DNA of 64,000 nucleotides from Hesseltinella vesiculosa. Taxonomy: Eukaryota; Mucoromycota; Mucoromycetes; Mucorales; Cunninghamellaceae. This document shows, in pieces, positions 1 through 11,422 of the stretch. Position 1 is the first letter of the stretch, and each line of letters opens with the position of its first letter. Below the pieces are notes generated by a model, which ran no database searches, was not told the origin of the DNA, and saw only the letters and a list, made by a program, of their open reading frames with translations. The DNA lies in contig MCGT01000004.1 of the NCBI GenBank assembly GCA_002104935.1, positions 620,001-684,000 on the forward strand, given 5' to 3'. The position numbers and the translations under genes are program-made.

Positions 1-1058
1 GCGTTCTTCTTGTGCGAGCCTCTGAGTTCCTAAAAGAAAAAAAATGTGGCAGGAAAAAAAAGCCATGGTCCTCATGCTTGTACGAAGCCTGTTTTTTTTT
101 TTTTGGCCACTCCCATACTTGTCTGTGGCTAGCTTTTTTACTGCTCATTCATATCAGATGTTGAGTTTCAAAAGGAAAAAATAATAATATTGAGTACACT
201 TGCGATATCCAAGAGGTTAGTGCCAGCCATCTTCATGCCTGGTACTGCAGACATCCTTGGAAAATTGGCATTTTTTTTTGCTGCTAGCAAAGAGGTTATG
301 GCCTTGTTTTTCATTCCATGTCTCGTGACGTTGGCCAAACTGGGTACACTTGAACCTCGATGAAATTGTGGATCTTTCCACCTTGGGACGCGATGATAGA
401 ATTGCACTGGACTAAATGAGGCATGGATCCATTGTCGCAAGGTCAAACGCCCTCAACCTTGTTTTTTTGTGGCTTTCAGCACGTTCCAGTCGGAGTGATT
501 TCTGCATGAACCCTAAATTAATGCGAAACACGAGCTCGTAACCTTGGAAAGGGCAGAATTCAATTTCTTTCGAAATGCAGCTATATTCCCGTTGTTCTAG
601 GCTATTCGCATAATCTTGAATGAAAAAAAAAATCGGAAGATCAAGAAATACTAGGATTATTTTGAATATCAACGATTAGGGGCTGTGAGCATGATAAATA
701 TGAAAACCACTTCTTCGGGTTCCATTCGTGTCACCGCCAGCTCAGTAACCATTTAAAGGAAAAAAGCGGTTTACCAGGTGAACAATCTAGGTCACAAGCA
801 ACAGTAAAAAAAAAAAAAAATAGATGGTTCCGGGTATTTCATTCTTTTTTATCTAGGAACGGTTCAAATAGATTGAGGCAAGGGATGTGAGTTTACCATG
901 AAGGTGGAAAAAGATAACCATGCTCTGCAACGCGGCAAAGGCGGCCACGCGATTCAAAAAAAAAAAAAAAAGGTGGCGGTGATGGTAATGCGTATATATT
1001 CCATGTGGAAAAGGCGAGGATGCAGGTACGGTAATAAACACTCCAGCACTTTCTGAGA
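1..1058. other. Leftmost stretch without a recognisable gene
   Basis: I see only short open frames broken by A/T homopolymers, none with a recognisable domain or a convincing splice pattern. It may be the 3' flank of a gene lying to the left of the window. Confidence 0.4.
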
Positions 1059-1202
1059 TTACACAACAGTGGCCAAACACAGTCGACCGTCAAGCAGCAT
1101 TTCAGCATCAACAGGTATGTCATAGGCAAATGAGATGGTCTTGGCCTCAATCTCAGAGGGTTGCTGATGAGCTTCAGCCCCACCTCTTTTTTTCTCCTCC
1201 AT
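1059..1202 (-). CDS. Possible small ORF or exon, unknown function
   Basis: On the minus strand an ATG at 1202 opens a 47-codon frame ending in TAA at 1059. The peptide is Glu/Ala-rich, with the segment EIEAKTISFAYDIPVDAEML followed by LLDGRLCLATVV. Its composition looks like real coding sequence, unlike the homopolymer-rich surroundings. A possible acceptor (TTTCATAG) lies just upstream of the ATG and a GT precedes the stop, so it could be one exon of a longer gene. I recognise no family. Low confidence. Confidence 0.25.
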   Translation of the reverse strand: MEEKKRGGAEAHQQPSEIEAKTISFAYDIPVDAEMLLDGRLCLATVV

Positions 1203-1416
1203 TAAAATCTATGAAAGCAGAGCTGGCAAGGCATAACTTTCTAAAGTCAGTGAGGGCTATATTGTAAAGATGCTGGCTCTGATATCCATGCTTTCAGCAA
1301 AAGGAAAAAACGGGGGGTGGTCAAGCTGGGTACGTTTTTTTTCGGGCATTGAGATTTCTCCAGGTAACATGCCACCTGAAAAAAATGAGTGTTTATTAAT
1401 TGAGGGAGCAAGCTGC

Positions 1417-2229
1417 TTAGTGCTTGACACCAACGCAGTAGGCCTTGCCGGTATCCAAGTTGTCACACAAGTGAGCACCAGCGTGGTGCAAGCCAGTGTT
1501 CCATTGGTAAAGTTCTGTAACGTGACCGAGGGTGGAAGGAGAAAGAAAGAGGAAAGGTTAGCCATGGGGGAAAAAGCTAGATGTGTGGGAGTGCCGATGG
1601 ACGAAAACTTACGAGATTCTTGGATGTTGTTGCGCTTGGAGAAGGAAGTGCAGTCAGCATCGCTGGGCAAGACAGTAGCCCACTTGTTGCAGTTGGGAGC
1701 TTGGTGGCGAGCAGCGTTGGGGGGAGCATGGGCGGAGGTGCCACCGGAGGACTTGGGCTTGGGAGACTTGTGGCCCTTGGAAGACTTGTGGCCCTTGGAA
1801 GGCTTCTTGTGGGACTTGTGAGACTTGTGGGAAGCGCTCTTGTTGTCACCACCCTTCTTGTGGAGGCAACGCTTGGCGTGGGTCTTGGAAGCCTGAGGGA
1901 AAAAATGAGATAAGGAAAAAAAAAGAAAAAAAAGCGAGTGGCACTTACTTCGACGCAGACGTTAGTCTGACCGACTTCACCGACGAGGGGGAAACGGTGG
2001 TTCAAAGCGGCCAATTGGACAATAGTGAGACCAGTGTCCTTAGCGATGGTGGCAACATCTTGGTTGGCAGCGACTGAAAGGTAGAGAGGAAAAAGTGAGA
2101 AAGGGTCGCGACGGTGAATCAAGGCCAATGGCACTTACCAGTGATGGACTTGCTGCATTGGCGGGCGGAGGGGGCGGCGCTAACGGAAGCGATGGCAAGA
2201 GCAGCAACGGCAACGAGAGAGAACTTCAT
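1417..2229 (-). CDS. Secreted LysM-domain protein
   Basis: Four exons (about 2139-2229, 1950-2073, 1612-1892, 1417-1523) encode about 200 residues. The protein starts with a clear signal peptide (MKFSLVAVAALAIASVSAAP). It is followed by a LysM-like module in exon 2 (DVATIAKDTGLTIVQLAALN ending in TNVCVE), a Lys/Ser/His-rich linker, and a second LysM across exons 3-4 (CTSFSKRNNI, LYQWNTGLH, CDNLDTGKAYCVGV). The second module has the Cys spacing of fungal secreted LysM proteins. LysM domains bind chitin or related N-acetylglucosamine polymers, so the protein probably acts in the wall or outside the cell. Whether it is a wall protein or a host-facing effector cannot be told from sequence. Phases match at all three introns and the frame ends at VKH-stop. 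Confidence 0.8.
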
Positions 2230-2327
2230 GGTATGAAAAGGAATGGACTAACTTTAAAAATGAAAGGAAGGGGGTGTTCTTTGTGAAGAAGATTAAAGAA
2301 AAAGAAATGGGCCTCTGAACGTTTCCC

Positions 2328-2335
2328 TTTTTATA
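2328..2335 (-). promoter_or_regulatory. TATA box of the LysM gene
   Basis: Read on the minus strand this is TATAAAAA, about 100 bp upstream of the LysM ATG at 2229. The position fits a core promoter of a strongly regulated secreted-protein gene. Inference from position and motif only. Confidence 0.45.
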
Positions 2336-2399
2336 CACTTTTTTTGACAGCCTTAATTTTTTTTTGATAGCCCGCTCAATTGCAATAAGTTTGGTGTTC

Positions 2400-3198
2400 T
2401 CATGGAAAATTACACGAAGGGTGGGCGGAGATCACATTAGGAAAATTAAAGTTCAATTGAGTTTGTTCGCAGTTCCTCGCGCCGCTACCCAGAAAAAGGC
2501 AACCCCCACGCAGATTCGCAGGGTAAAATAGAAAAATTGGACGGCTTTCCCAGGTCGAGCCAATATAAAGAGACGTTTGTGCCACAAAACAGCTCTTTCT
2601 TAATTTTAAAATAACCTTTTTTTCGAACAGGACGAGATCATGTTCTTGAGCAAAGGGCAAGACAAACGTGCTTTTCATCAGAGGTGATGGTTTGCTGCAA
2701 GTTTCTGATTTTGGAGCTTGACGTGCAGTATCTCACTCAGTTTTTTTTTATCCAAGTATGGAAAAATTTGTGGATGACCCTCGTTTCCTCCCAAGAAAAA
2801 AAGGAATTCCATATTTTTAGCATCAAGAAAGAACGAGCAAAACCTGATCCAATTACGGGTGACATGCAGGAGGGGAAAATGCCCATGGCTGCATACGACC
2901 TTTTTGTGACACAATGGCAGAAAATAGAGATCAGGCGCAACGGCAAATTGGCAAGGTATGTTGTTATAAATAAAAAGAATACTTTTAACCATGATGAGGT
3001 CCAGCCAAGCAATTAACAAAGAAAATGCATGCTCTAGAACAAAGGGAAAAGGCTGCTACAAAACGACAATCTACGACTCGGGTCACACCTTGTTTGTAGC
3101 TTTGTGTCGTTTGTGCCTGATGCCTTTTTTCGTTGGATACCTTCCTCTTTCTTGGATCAAAAGTTCGTCAATCATATGTTCACAATGGTTTTTCTTGC
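2400..3198. other. Intergenic stretch, nothing recognised
   Basis: This lies between the 5' side of the LysM gene and the 3' end of SUV3. Two overlapping frames of about 110 codons on opposite strands (2684-3016 plus, 2678-3019 minus) lack recognisable motifs. A TATAAA at about 2563 (plus) has no clear gene behind it. Confidence 0.4.
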
Positions 3199-5764
3199 TC
3201 ATGCATTCGTCTTGAGGTGTGATGAACGTTGATGGGAACCGGAGGCTGACGAGTGTAAAAAAAAGGATGAGTAAAATAATCCAGTACCTAATTTTTCCTG
3301 CTCATACCTGAGCCACATATACAACATGATTTTTTTGTGATCCACCTCCAGAAGGGTCAAGTCACTTGGGTTATCGGTTTTCTCAGGCAGGTCGATAATG
3401 TCGTTCAGATCAAGGGTACCGCCGTCACTGTGAACCTTGGCCAATTCACCTACTAAATCAATCGTCTCATATTTCTTAGTGCTGACAGGGGCTGTGACAA
3501 AGACATATCGGTCTCGAAGGGGGAGCTTAATGTGCTCAATGGCATCGGCAATGACCTGGATCCAAAAAAAAAAAAAAAAAAAAAGAGTCAGATCATAGTT
3601 TTTTGGCTCGCATGAGTGCTTTTTTACCTTGTGATCCTTGAAGTTGCACAAAAAGTAGTTGCCACTCACTGAGGCAATGTCTTCAAATTTTTGCTAGAGG
3701 TATCAAGTGAATGGAGGGGAACGTGAGTATAAAAACTTTCGACGCACAGACTTCTTTTTCACCAGCTCCCGCTTGTCCTACTTGGTGCTACTTACCAAAA
3801 TCGTGGAGTATTTTTCATTGGGCATCTGTAAAGCAAAGACTTCAATGATGTCAAAGGTAGGTTGCAAGCCGGCCAGCTGGCAAGAACAAAGAGAGGTTAT
3901 TGCCTGTCATCAGTGACAAAAAATCTTGGCTTACCTTGAGAGGAATAGTGGGCATGTCCAGAGCTTCGTGCACGTAGTCCAAATCCTTTGGGCCGAGCCT
4001 AGAGAAAAAGTTCGTAAATGCTACTGTCTAAAAAAAAACGGAAAAATTTACGTTGTGACTTCACCCGATCCATAGGCAGTGCCAAACCGGCCTGCTCTTC
4101 CAGCAATTTGCTTGATTTGAGGAACTGGCACGTGGGTATGAGTACTGCCGTTGAATTTGCTAACCGTGGAGAAGATGACGCGCTTGATATTCCTATTCTA
4201 TCTGCTGAGTCTCCAATGCTTTCACGCTATATGGCAACTTACAGATTCAGACCCATACCTACAGCATCCGAAGCGACCAGCACTTGCAAATCACTTGCTG
4301 GGTCATTGAATCGCTTGGCTTGTAGTGCTCGTGTTTCTGTGATGCAGCAGAAAGAGGTGAGTCGTTGCCGCCCTTTTTCTTCTTCTCAAGGGCCTTACCA
4401 GGAGGCAAAGCACCATAAGCAACAGCACACTTCAGACCTGCTTGAGCCTCAATTGCTTCCTTGAGAGCAAAGATTTGTTGGCGGGAAAAGGCCACAACAC
4501 AGTCACCCGGTTGGATCTTGGTCAAGTCACCGTCAATGGACTGATCGCAAATGGACACAGGCGTCAGGCGGGAGTATTCATTAACAATGACTTCTTCACC
4601 CAAGGATTCACAGATTTTTTTCACCAGCGGTACTGCTGAGGCTTCACCACACAGATGGATTTCCTTGGCCTTGAGTCCCAAAAGCGCTTGCGTCCATGCC
4701 CAGCCTCGGTCGGCATCGGCAATGAGCTGGATTTCGTCAATAACAGCCACCTCCAGTGGTTTAGCAAAGTTGGCCATTTCCACCGTCGAGCTGGTCAGAG
4801 CTGCCGTTGGCGACACTTCGCGATTTTCTTCGCCAGTCAGCAAATTGCAGGCAATGCCTTGGGCATTCATCTTATCATAGATTTCGTGAGCTAGCAATCG
4901 TAGAGGGCCGCAGTATATGCCAGATTCGGCCTTTTGGAGTCGCTGGATTGCATGGTAGGTCTTACCGCTGTTGGTTGGACCTACGTGCATGAAGATTTTG
5001 CGCTGCATCTGGCGAGCTTCAGGGAACCATTCGCTGGGGAAACGTAGGTCGCTCAGTTTGCATAGCGACTGATATTGCTGTTTTTTCGATTCTGGCATAT
5101 ATGGCTCCAGGTACGCATAGAAGGCATGCTGCAAGTGTCGGTCAGTACCATCTAAAAAAAAACACCTAAGTCATGCCATCGTCATGCTTCTCTCTCTTTT
5201 TTTTTTAATTCCTGATGGCTTACCGATGCCTTCGTCTTGTAGGGCTTTTGCCAGCAGCTTGTTGAATTCAGGGGTAAAGGGGCCGGTATGATGGCGAGCT
5301 TCCTGCAGGAAGTCCTTGGCAATCAGCTTGAACTGCTTGGATGAGAGACCCATTTCCACTGCTTTCTTGCGTGTTGTGCTTCGTTTGGTATAGGCTGTGA
5401 TGATTTTATCCAAAGCCTGCTTCGTCAATCGAGCTGAAGGAGCAGAGATAAAAAGAAAAATCGTTCGTTTTTACCACCGTGTCTAATGATCCATTTCGAG
5501 TTATTTACCTGATCGAACAGGATTGCGATGGCCAGGATGGTCATTAGTGTCACGCTGTCTTGGTGCCCTTTTGGATCTGTTGATGAGTAACTCAATGCTT
5601 TTGGCAAAATCCTCATTTCCTTTTGTATTGAATCGTTGGCAGGTGGGCGAGGTGCTGATCGGGCGATAGATTAACATGGACCAGAGCCGTGGTGCGTTCG
5701 TCATTGGTAAAACCCTAGCAGTGATGCTGGCCATTTTAAAGGGCCGATGAGTTATCCTTTGCAT
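3199..5764 (-). CDS. SUV3: Mitochondrial ATP-dependent RNA helicase SUV3
   Basis: Multi-exon gene. The N-terminus ([18 protein letters not shown]) is basic and fits a mitochondrial presequence; a second ATG at 5733 is possible. The Suv3 N-terminal region is followed by Walker A GPTNSGKT (about 4960-4980), the DEIQ box (about 4731-4745), a second RecA-like domain with [14 protein letters not shown] and motif [12 protein letters not shown], and the Suv3 C-terminal segment ([14 protein letters not shown]). The intron inside the second RecA domain restores [18 protein letters not shown], confirming the model. Suv3 unwinds RNA in the mitochondrial degradosome. The last 42 nt intron near 3258-3299 is in frame without stops, so it may be retained. 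The stop is TGA at 3199. Confidence 0.93.
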
Positions 5765-6530
5765 AGTCGGCTGAAAACAATGAGGGGCGATCCGACAACG
5801 AATGCGAGTTGCAGGAAAAAAAAAAATAAAAGAAGTCAAAAAAGAATTTTTCCCTGGCGACTTGAATATGGATTGTAACTCAGCAGGGGGGTTTTTTTTT
5901 CATTGTTTTTGGCAGGGAAATTGAGCTCCTCCCAGTATGCAATCCATACCAAGTTGGCCAGGCAAAATTGGCTGATTTGAAATATCTCAGCCTTCTTCCT
6001 TTCTCGCACAGGCTCCAAAAATGTTGAGAGAACCAGCCAAAAAAAAAAAAAATTAGAATCCTAGGTTTTTTGTGCAGTTTTCTGGAACGCGGTTAATGCA
6101 TTCACTTTTTTTTCCAGGCTAGAGTCAGGGTGCAGTCCAGTTCTCAATTTTTTTCCTGCCTAAAGTCTCAAGGATCTCGAAAACGAAATTTTTGAGCAGC
6201 TTGTCAAGTCTAACTGATGAGAACGATGTTAAAATTGGCGCGATATCGAAAGAAGAAAGTGGCGACATTGGAAGAGCTTACAAATGATTGACTAGGAAAC
6301 GATAGGCTGGGCTTTCGGCTTTAATATTATCATTTAATATCGAAAGTAGGATTCACTGATGATCAGCTGCCTTGCGTGCACAGGCCAGGAATCGAAGAGC
6401 TGCGCGGAAATTGAATTTGGCTAACAAATTCTTTTTTCATTTTGGAAAAAAAAAAGCAATGCTATACAGCACTTTCGAGTGACAGCAACGATGTGAATTT
6501 TTTGTGGGTACCCAAAAGTAGGAAGGATGA
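5765..6530. other. SUV3 upstream region, no gene seen
   Basis: A/T-rich sequence with several A and T runs. The minus frame of 60 codons at 5836-6018 has no recognisable motif. It probably holds the SUV3 promoter on its left side. Confidence 0.4.
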
Positions 6531-6539
6531 TGCTAGTGA

Positions 6540-6672
6540 AAAAACCAAGTCGATTGGTGAAGATCGCACAGCCAGCTTTTGATCAGAACGTTTTGCAACC
6601 TCTGATCAAACATCACAGCATAAAACTTTACGTCAACTCGCGCCAAATTTTGCATACCAGTACAGAAAAAAA
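6540..6672 (-). repeat. Dispersed repeat, partial copy (inverted)
   Basis: Read on the minus strand, this segment resembles the left part of the repeat at 16750-17125. Both carry the stretch reading TTGCATACCAGTACAG or TTGCATACGAGTACAG on the complementary strand, TCGATTGGTGAAG, and a GATCAGA/GATCAAA core. Divergence is considerable, so this is an old partial copy. Confidence 0.5.
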
Positions 6673-6769
6673 AACATGGCGACGGTATACTAAGGTACAG
6701 AAGATTTCGAAATAAAAAATTAGAGGCGCAAATACTCCTCTAGAAAAAATCTTAAAGGAAAACGGATGT

Positions 6770-7400
6770 ACATAAAAAAACTGCTCTTGTTCACTTGGAT
6801 TAAGATTGGGAATGTTGTTTTAAGGACAGAGTGCGCTCATCTCGAAAAAAAAAAAAGGTCTCCAGGACACGCGTGAAAACCGTCAAAGTCTGAAAAAGCA
6901 ATTGCGGGGACGGAAACCAAGTCATCGATGCGATCCCGGTTCGAAAAAAAACCCATATTTAGACATGGCAAGAAAAGTGTAATGTTTAAGCAAATACTTA
7001 CCTTCAAAGGGAATTTAAATAATCGTGAGCGATATATTTTTCTTTATTTGGGTGGTGGATTTTTTGAAAAAATACTTTCTAAAAAAGCATAATTGCTACT
7101 TTTTTAGAAAGTATTTTTTCAAAAAATCCACCACCCAAATAAAGAAAAATATATCGCTCACGATTATTTAATTTTCCTTTGAAGGCAAGTATTTATTGAA
7201 AAATGGCCATAGCCAAATTTGGGGCTTTTTTCAAACCTGGACTGCACTCACTGCACCCTGGTTTTTGGCCCCCGACTTGCTTTTTCAAACTCTGACTTTT
7301 TTGGCAAAATCATCAATTTTTTTCTTCAAATGAGCGCACTCTGTTCACAAAACAGCGCACCCTGGCTTAATCAAAGTGACTTTGAACGGCATTGTTTTTG
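6770..7400. repeat. Large inverted repeat (foldback-like)
   Basis: The inner arms are 6992-7087 and 7099-7194. They are about 96 nt each, differ at only a few positions, and are separated by about 11 nt. Outside them the symmetry continues with more divergence: GTCAAAGTCTGAAAAAGCA at about 6882 mirrors GTCAGAGTTTGAAAAAGCA near 7278-7300, and ACAGAGTGCGCTCAT at about 6828 mirrors ATGAGCGCACTCTGT at about 7331. Further matches reach about 6785 and 7385. No coding capacity is seen. It could be a foldback or MITE-like element, or an inverted duplication able to make a hairpin transcript. Confidence 0.8.
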
Positions 7401-8521
7401 TTTGGCAGCACTTGAACCTTCCAGGTTTTTTTCTGGAAGTCGCTGTGCTATGTATGTCCCCATCGGCTTAGCTATTTCACTTTTGAGACTTTGTGGGGGG
7501 ATTTTTATTGCAAAGCTAGTACCAAATGGGCTGATTTTTTTTCTTTTCTAGTACCCAGTGACCGTTAGGCAAAGGCTCTAGCATCACATTTTTTTTGTCG
7601 CTGTGCCTTGCCATGTGTTCAAGTTGCCAAATTAGGGGTTCATCATCCCGAGCCTTGAACCTTTGTTGTCTTCAATTTTTTTTTTTTTGTCATAAAACCA
7701 AGTCGCCCTTTTGATCGCCGCCATCCCTTTTTTTTTAACTCTTTTTTTTTTACCTTTTTCTACTGCTCCTTTTTATTTCCAAGGTTAAGCACCGAAACGG
7801 ATTCGGTAGGTCTCAAATGCTCATTATTGTTTTTATCATGAATAAAGGTGCCATTTTTACGTTTAGCAGTCAGACACACAACACATGTAATTAACTTGAG
7901 CACACTGGCTTTTGTTGGGATGGGATTGCTTCATACTGTAATTATTTCCCCATGGTCTAGTGCTGTATTAGCACCATGTTTACGGCTCTCCAAATTGATA
8001 TCTATCGGTTGTCATATCAACCTCATCTAATACACTACTCCAGTATGTGATGGACAGTTGTGACGTCCGCAAACTCTCATTTTTCCTTGCCGTTATTTAT
8101 TTTCCGCCCACGCCAGGCTGTTAATGTTTCCTTTTTTTTTTTTTTTTTTACACATAAAGTGAATGTAGTCAAGAGACACATGCCTTGAAGCATGTGCGTA
8201 GCTATGCAGTGTACAATTTGCTGAGGGGGCCGCTGAGGCGTTTACTGGAATAGTTTAAATTTTGGTAAATTTTGGACCGGGCATTACGCCAAAACTTGAC
8301 AGGTGGTTTAGAATATAGTGAAGTGTAGGCACGATATACAGTTACGCATGTTTTTGCAGCGCTATAACAACTTCAACCCATCATTGGAGACACATGCATA
8401 ATGGCACATTAGCACATTGAGCACCAAGGTTGCCCGCTGTGCTTATTTCTTGCGTGTCATGTCGCTTAGCAGTTCTTGTAAGAAAAATAGTAGGAAAGCA
8501 TGCAAGATTTTTTTTATTTGT
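7401..8521. other. Stretch without genes downstream of UTP13
   Basis: T-rich sequence with runs up to about 17 T (near 8130-8150). A short perfect hairpin with CACATGC/GCATGTG arms lies at about 8179-8200. Open frames are short and unconvincing. Confidence 0.4.
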
Positions 8522-10130
8522 TTACTGATGCAATGTATAATCAATGATGTAAGACTGAGTAATGAGGTCATCTAGGCGCTGATAGTGACGATCCGTGTAG
8601 GGCAATAAGCTGTCAAATACTTCTTTGGCTTGGGCGAGTCCGACCAGTTGGTCGGGAGGGTGCGAGGACAAGATGGCATGCAGGATGGTCTGAGCTACGT
8701 TGGCATATTTGGCATTGGTGTTCCAATCCCGGATATAGGTGAGCAGTTTTTCCAAGTGTTCACTGGGCATTTCGGCAAGAATGGTATCGACAGCAGGTGA
8801 GCCGCTGATACTAGATTGATCGTCCTCGGCTCTGGTTTCCATCACTTCGCGGAAGAGACCCAATAGCCGGAAGGGCTGGTTCAGGGACATGGCTAGTAGG
8901 ATCGCATTCAGGTAGTCTTTTTTCTTCATGTACGTTTGTAACTCTTGTTCTCTAATCAACGTTAGATAGATGAGTTTCACGGCAAGTTTTTCTTTTCTGT
9001 CTTACTTGAGAATGAATTCCTCTTTTTCACGCAAATCGCTTTCTTGTTCTTCCAAGGTGACGTCTTGCCAAAAGTTGATGACCGAGTCAGCACCGCCAGA
9101 GGCAATGAATTTTTCATCTTTGCGCACAGCCAAAGTCCAGACTTTTTCGGTGTGGTTATCGAGGGTGCTGACACACTCGTTTGTTTTGATGGTCCATACC
9201 TTGACCAGGCCATCGGAACCACTCGACACCAGCTGAAGACCGGCAGTCAAAAAGTCGACACTGAGCACGGAGTTGGAATGGCCTTCGAACGTCTTGAGAC
9301 AAGAGAAGTCCTTCAAGCTCCAGATCTTGACGGTCTTGTCACCAGAGCTGGTAGCCAGGACCTGCTCGGCAGTCGAGAAACGTACGCACCACACACCACG
9401 CTTGTGACCCTTGCATGTACCTAGCAACTCGCCAGTATCAACATTCCATACCTTGGCCAGCTTGTCTTGAGAGCCAGTGGCAAACACACGGTCGTTGGGA
9501 GCAACGCTGATGGTGTTGATGTCCTTGTCGTGGGCTTGATGTGTGTAGAGGGCCTTGGCGTGAGGCAAAGGTTCAGCAGAGGATGTGACGGAGAAGTTGA
9601 GGTCGCGCAAGTTCCAGTACTTGATAGTTCGATCCTGGCCACCGGTGATCATAAACTGATTGGATTTGCGTGCAATAGCAACGGCTCCAACAGATTCGGT
9701 ATGACCAATACAGACGCCAAGGCAAACGTACCTGCGGTCGGTGTCTTGTTGTGTAAAGTCGATTTTCCAAATGCGTGCCGTCTTGTCCTTGGAACCGGTG
9801 ACAAGCACATCGCCTTGCTTGTTGCGGTCCAGACAAAGAATCATGTCCTTGTGACCATATACCAGGTCACAGTCTTGGGTTTCAATATCGTAGATGCGGA
9901 GTTGTTCACTATTAGTGGCTGCGGCCAAATGGGTGTCGTCAGCACCGAGGTACATGACGCTGACCACTTCATCGTTGTAGCCCACTACTTGCTTCACCCG
10001 CTTCAGCTGGTCGGCAATGGAATAGTACAAGATGTTTTGGTCGTTCGTAATGGCGATCAATTGTTGTGCATGAGGAGAGTATCTAAGAGTAAGAAAGGGG
10101 TGTTAGCACCAGGACTTGTTTTTCTTTAAT

Positions 10131-10161
<31 letters not shown>

Positions 10162-11222
10162 AAGACGTCCGAGATCGTGTGTTTGCTGTTAAGTTCATGA
10201 GGCTGTTCCTTGATCATTTTACCCGTGGAGACATCCCACAGACGAATGGAGCCCTTGTCACCACCAGTGAAGAAGACGTCGGATTTGGGAGTCATGTCAT
10301 ATTGGGAGAAATCGGCTTGCTGGTTGACAAAGCCAACAACTTCGAGCGTTTCAAAGATAGGATATGTGGCCTTGAGTTTTTGTTGCTGCCATTCCCAGAC
10401 ATTGACAACACGGTCGCGTGAGCCGGAAATCAAGGTCTTGCCGTCCGACGAGAAATCCAGACCGCGGATCACACTGGTATGGCTCTTGAGAACAGCCACC
10501 GATCTGAGCAAGACAACAAAAAAAAAAAAGAGAGACGTGTGTGAGGGACTGGCCAAATGAGTGGACGAGGAAGTTGCACTTACTTTCTCGTTTGCAAGTC
10601 CCAGACACGTACCACACAGTCATCAGCACCTGAAGCAAGGTACCATTTCTTTCTATATTGGAGAAATTTCACCGCACTGATAACGCCAGCATGGCCTCGC
10701 AGGTGGTGTGTGCAGTAGCCCTTGTCGATGTCCCAGACCTTGACTGTGCCGTCGGCCCCACCCGTTGCCACGAGGGTTGAAGTAGGATCCATCGCCATGA
10801 CAATAATAGGAGCTTCATGGGCCTTGCTCATGGTACGAACACATTGGCCAGTGACACGATCCCAAACTCGGAGGGTGAGACTGCGACTGGCACTGACAAT
10901 GTGGTCGCCGTTTGGCTTAATGGCCAAAGTGGTAATAATTTCGGTGTCGCCTTCCAGCTCATGTAGCTGTTGTCCTGTAGCGGTTTCGGTGATGATAATG
11001 TTTTCGTTTAGTGTTGACACCATCCACTGTTGATCCTCGGACATGTCGACCTTGCCACCAGTGTAGATCGATTCGATCGTCTTGACCGTTTTGAAACTTT
11101 TTAGATCCATAAAAAATAATAAGCGTGCATCCTCATGCTTCCAAATCACTCCACAACTTATCCAAATCTACCTACCTTGTCTTGATCAACAGCTTTTGTT
11201 GCTCGGGTGTGTCACTGGGCAT
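8522..11222 (-). CDS. UTP13: U3 snoRNP WD40 protein UTP13 (TBL3)
   Basis: Large WD40 protein in several exons. The first exon is short (MPSDTPEQQKLLIKT, ATG at 11222) and joins in phase to SFKTVKTIESIYTGG. Many WD repeats follow on both sides of introns near 10500-10590 and 10080-10158, with motifs such as GGADGTVKVWD, SGADDCVVRVWD, GSKDKTARIWK and TSSGDKTVKIWS. The C-terminal part (EEQELQTYMKKKDYLNAI-type helices ending in SYIIDYTLHQ) matches the Utp13 C-terminal domain. The arrangement of tandem beta-propellers plus this tail identifies Utp13/TBL3 of the UTP-B subcomplex, which acts in 18S pre-rRNA processing in the nucleolus. A (GA)13 microsatellite sits in the intron near 10131-10156. Confidence 0.92.
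10131..10156. repeat. (AG)13 microsatellite in a UTP13 intron
   Basis: A pure AG dinucleotide run lies within the predicted intron. Read on the coding strand it is a CT tract close to the acceptor side, where it may serve as the polypyrimidine tract. Confidence 0.9.
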
Positions 11223-11422
11223 AGCAAATCAAGTTGTAGAAGCAAAAAAAAAAAAAAGGTGAAAAGAGAAAGCAGGCTAGAAAAAAAAAAGAAAAAAAAA
11301 AGTTTGAATGCCCGGCTCGTTTTTCTGGCACAGCCAAAAATAACGAAAGGGGCTTGTCAAGAGGAAAATCATGCAAGAAGTATGAGAATGTGGGTATCCA
11401 AGTTGATTTATTACAAAACGGT

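Noticed and set aside
4259..4520. Apparent divergent tail of SUV3 in the unspliced frame
   Set aside because: It is explained by an intron (GTAAGGCC...CACAG). Splicing restores the conserved helicase sequence, so there is no frameshift.
6925..6950. GATCCCGGTTCGAAA, like a tRNA T-arm
   Set aside because: No acceptor stem, D-arm or A-box upstream at the right distance. It lies in the outer arm of the inverted repeat.
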